From Psychromonas sp. (lineage in GTDB: Bacteria > Pseudomonadota > Gammaproteobacteria > Enterobacterales > Psychromonadaceae), in contig JAGLDN010000220.1 of the NCBI GenBank assembly GCA_023145575.1, positions 1 to 7,253 on the forward strand: 7,253 bases of DNA. Reading direction: 5' to 3'. The position numbers and the translations under genes were made by a program. This document shows, piece by piece, positions 5,554 to 7,253 of this stretch (position 1 is its first letter; each line of letters begins with the position of its first letter). Under the pieces are notes generated by a model. It saw nothing but the letters and a program-made list of their open reading frames with translations, was not told the DNA's origin and did no database searches.

Positions 5554-6176
5554 TAGACCCCCACCATTCTCAGCGCAGCATTAACATCTATTGCAATATT
5601 ATGCCAACTATCTCCCGTTGGAATTATGACCATCGATCCATTTGCATGACGAATGTTCTTTTTAATCAATCGCTGGGATGGATCTAGAGAAGCGAGCTTA
5701 CTCGATACACGAGCAGCGCCTTGTGCGAGAATTCGGTCTGTCGTACCACTTTTTAATAAGTTGAAGGCCTCCTCAAAACCGACCACAACGATAGGCAGAT
5801 AACTTGGAATGGGTAATTGTCGCCCGTACTGTCCCGCTCTGATGTCATCAAACCACTGATGTTCCTGAGCGCACCAGTGGGAGCGAGCCCACTGTGGTGT
5901 CACCACAAACACCATAGCTTTCACATGTCGCATTGCGGCCTTAAACAACGTTTTCCAGTACGATTCGCCGAAGTCCATTAATATCTGTCTCTTATTCACC
6001 TCCGTAATAGTTTTTGTAGATGGACCATCTAAATATACCGAGCAAGGATCGGTCCAACCTCGAAGCAACATAAGCTCTTCACGCAGGTTCGCAACTAAGT
6101 CGTAACCGCCATCTTTTGCGCCAAAACTCATTAGTACTTTGGAATTATTAGTGTATACGTCTGGAATAATCGCCAT
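5553..6176 (-). CDS. TIR-domain protein, putative NAD-processing effector
   Basis: Bacterial TIR proteins cleave NAD or make cyclic ADP-ribose-type signals, often in antiphage defence. From ATG at 6176 the product is 207 residues; a GTG at 6245 would add 23 but has no ribosome binding site and precedes the domain (a weak GAAG sits before 6176). Numbering from the ATG: a first strand KVLMSFGAKDG (13-23), the amphipathic helix after it, SVYLD (46-50), SYWKTLFKAAMRHVKAMVFVV (72 on; helix then strand), and the diagnostic WARSHWCAQE (96-105), where Glu105 is the position of the catalytic glutamate in TIR NADases. A downstream strand LPIVVVGF and a tail with IIPTGDSWHNIAIDVNAALR follow. There is no membrane segment or second domain. 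It stops just after a five-C run and may be truncated by a frameshift. An unknown gene precedes it on the same strand. TIR assignment is by motif; the role in defence is inference. Confidence 0.72.
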   Translation of the reverse strand: MAIIPDVYTNNSKVLMSFGAKDGGYDLVANLREELMLLRGWTDPCSVYLDGPSTKTITEVNKRQILMDFGESYWKTLFKAAMRHVKAMVFVVTPQWARSHWCAQEHQWFDDIRAGQYGRQLPIPSYLPIVVVGFEEAFNLLKSGTTDRILAQGAARVSSKLASLDPSQRLIKKNIRHANGSMVIIPTGDSWHNIAIDVNAALRMVGV

Positions 6177-6260
6177 AAATGTACTTCGTTTAAATTGCTG
6201 AGTGTAAATATACAATGTCGCAATGATATTCTCACCCTGTTTCACTTGATTATGTGATGT

Positions 6261-6636
6261 TCACCAAGAATAATATTTGTTTTGGTAGTCAAAATTAATT
6301 ATAGGCAACTGAGTAAAATTGAGATGATAATCCTTACTATTTGTACCTTCTCGTACCAAACCACGAGGAATATCAAAATTATTAAATGTTCGAGATACTT
6401 CGTTGATTTCGGCGTCAATCGTCTTAGATGAAATTGTGGATGAAGTAAACGCTACTGCACGAACAAAAAGACATACTGAAGTTACATCTCCATGCAAATC
6501 AAGCATGACGCTTCCTGCATCAAATGGAGCAAGACTTAAATCTCCGATGTGGTTGATGGCAGCCTCCCGTATGGTCGCAGTTGGGGTAGTTGCATACGTT
6601 CAAGACTTGCCAATCGTAAGGTGGTGAATTGGTCAT
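6261..6636 (-). pseudogene. Unknown protein upstream of the TIR gene, apparently frameshifted
   Basis: I do not recognise this gene. One minus-strand frame begins at ATG 6636 (MTNSPPYDWQVL, with AGGTG just ahead). A second frame, offset by one base, opens directly after a TGA at about 6602-6604, continues through TATIREAAINHIGDLSLAPF and MLDLHGDVTSV, and stops at 6261 after NKYYSW. Joined by a single-base change near 6600 they give one protein of about 124 residues; without it the longer frame has only an internal ATG at 6506. Codon use in the second frame looks coding. The stop lies 15 bases before the GTG option, and 84 before the ATG, of the TIR gene, so the two probably formed one transcript. 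A chance frame cannot be excluded. Confidence 0.4.
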
Positions 6637-6724
6637 AACACCTATTTTGTTATCATGAATATGCAATTTCCTATCAACATCTACTGACTACGACAAAAAT
6701 AAGTGTACCTTGTGTTGAGTGACT

Positions 6725-7185
6725 TTATGGAACCGCTTGTTTCGGAACATTTGAATAATGAACGCCATTTCCACAACAGCGACAAGTACATTTAAAGCAT
6801 CGGTAGCGGACAACTTCAACGGGGATAATTTCTATTTTTCCAATCATTTCTTCACCACTTTTTGAAGCGTATGACCATCATGTGGACATGCCATTTCTTT
6901 GTCGGATAATTTTAAAATAATATCTACACGAGGAAGCTGGCATGGTAATACACTTCGCCCCGTTTTGTGTGTTTTTTTAGGATTTTTTCTTGAGTGTCAT
7001 TTTCTACATCATCAAAAACGCGACCAATATCGTCAGGCTTTTCAGTTAGAATGATATGCTCTGCGTCATCAAACAACTCACTGTCTAATGGATCATTTTT
7101 TCACTTGAGGGGGAAAAGTTGAGCGTGAGATGATCTCAATTGGGTGTAGATCCTTTGGAACGTCGAAAAGATCTTTAAAATTCAA
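6725..7185 (-). pseudogene. IS66-family transposase (TnpC) remnant, N-terminal part, multiply frameshifted
   Basis: IS66 elements encode a DDE transposase with an amino-terminal leucine-rich region, a conserved SSEK motif, an acidic linker, a KRG-x-x-x-LP-x-x-LPR block and a zinc-binding segment. On the minus strand all of these appear in order but in different frames: AQLF then SSEK (about 7100-7120), DSELFDDAE and the acidic linker ending KKHTKRG (to about 6960), LPCQLPRVDI through CPHDGHTLQKV (about 6955-6858), then GEEMIGKIEIIPVEV and the cysteine-rich YRCFKCTCRCC, with a stop at 6725-6727. At least three frameshifts are needed, near 7095-7110, 6960 and 6857. The DDE catalytic core is absent, so the copy is dead and truncated. 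The start side, possibly from about 7185, is poorly preserved. The family call rests on motif order recalled from IS66 TnpC proteins. Confidence 0.75.
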
Positions 7186-7253
7186 TGTGTTATAGAAAAT
7201 GCATGTAAACAAGAAGAGCCTTTTGTGATACTAATTATGCTACCAACAACAAT

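Noticed and set aside
6403..6627. Plus-strand 74-codon frame opposite the unknown gene
   Set aside because: The minus-strand frame has more natural composition, fits in orientation with the TIR gene and extends further; this frame has no ribosome binding site or motif.
1..7253. CRISPR array, tRNA or rRNA
   Set aside because: No regularly spaced direct repeats, no cloverleaf-like segment and no conserved rRNA stretch were seen on either strand.

Overview
The window carries a bacterial str (streptomycin) ribosomal operon followed by a decayed accessory region. The gene order rpsL-rpsG-fusA-tuf, the protein sequences, and an rpsL-rpsG spacer that keeps the S7 translational-repression site known from enterobacteria all point to a gammaproteobacterium. 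The moderately low G+C and the closeness to Vibrio/Shewanella/Moritella-type proteins suggest a marine lineage, but the genus cannot be settled from this sequence.

Layout. Bases 1-373 are gene-free: a perfect 16-bp inverted repeat lies at 20-104 and a near-consensus sigma70 promoter at 288-316. rpsL (374-748) and rpsG (833-1303) follow, with the S7 target between them. A 317-bp gap (1304-1620) then holds a strong stem-loop terminator and a new promoter candidate, so fusA and tuf look transcriptionally separable from rpsL-rpsG. fusA (1621-3714, TTG start) is intact but divergent at normally conserved places and poor in optimal codons. A hairpin and a perfect TATAAT lie in the 75-bp fusA-tuf spacer. 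tuf (3790-4974, GTG start) is well conserved and ends at a classic intrinsic terminator (4997-5023).

From 5024 on the content changes. After a non-coding stretch with a palindrome and an IS256-like terminal sequence, the minus strand carries a TIR-domain protein (stop at 5553) with an intact putative NADase glutamate. It may be frameshifted in a run of five C just before its stop. Upstream of it on the same strand is a short unknown gene that also looks frameshifted (6261-6636), and then the amino-terminal part of an IS66-family transposase broken by several frameshifts (6725-7185). No S10 operon or other housekeeping gene follows tuf in the window.

How it works together: S12, S7, EF-G and EF-Tu are core translation components, with S7 probably repressing its own mRNA. 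The TIR protein would be an NAD-consuming or NAD-signalling defence-type effector; that role is inferred from fold motifs only. The most notable points are the atypical EF-G in the canonical str position with its own transcription signals, and the TIR gene with an uncharacterised neighbour inside an insertion-sequence graveyard beside tuf.
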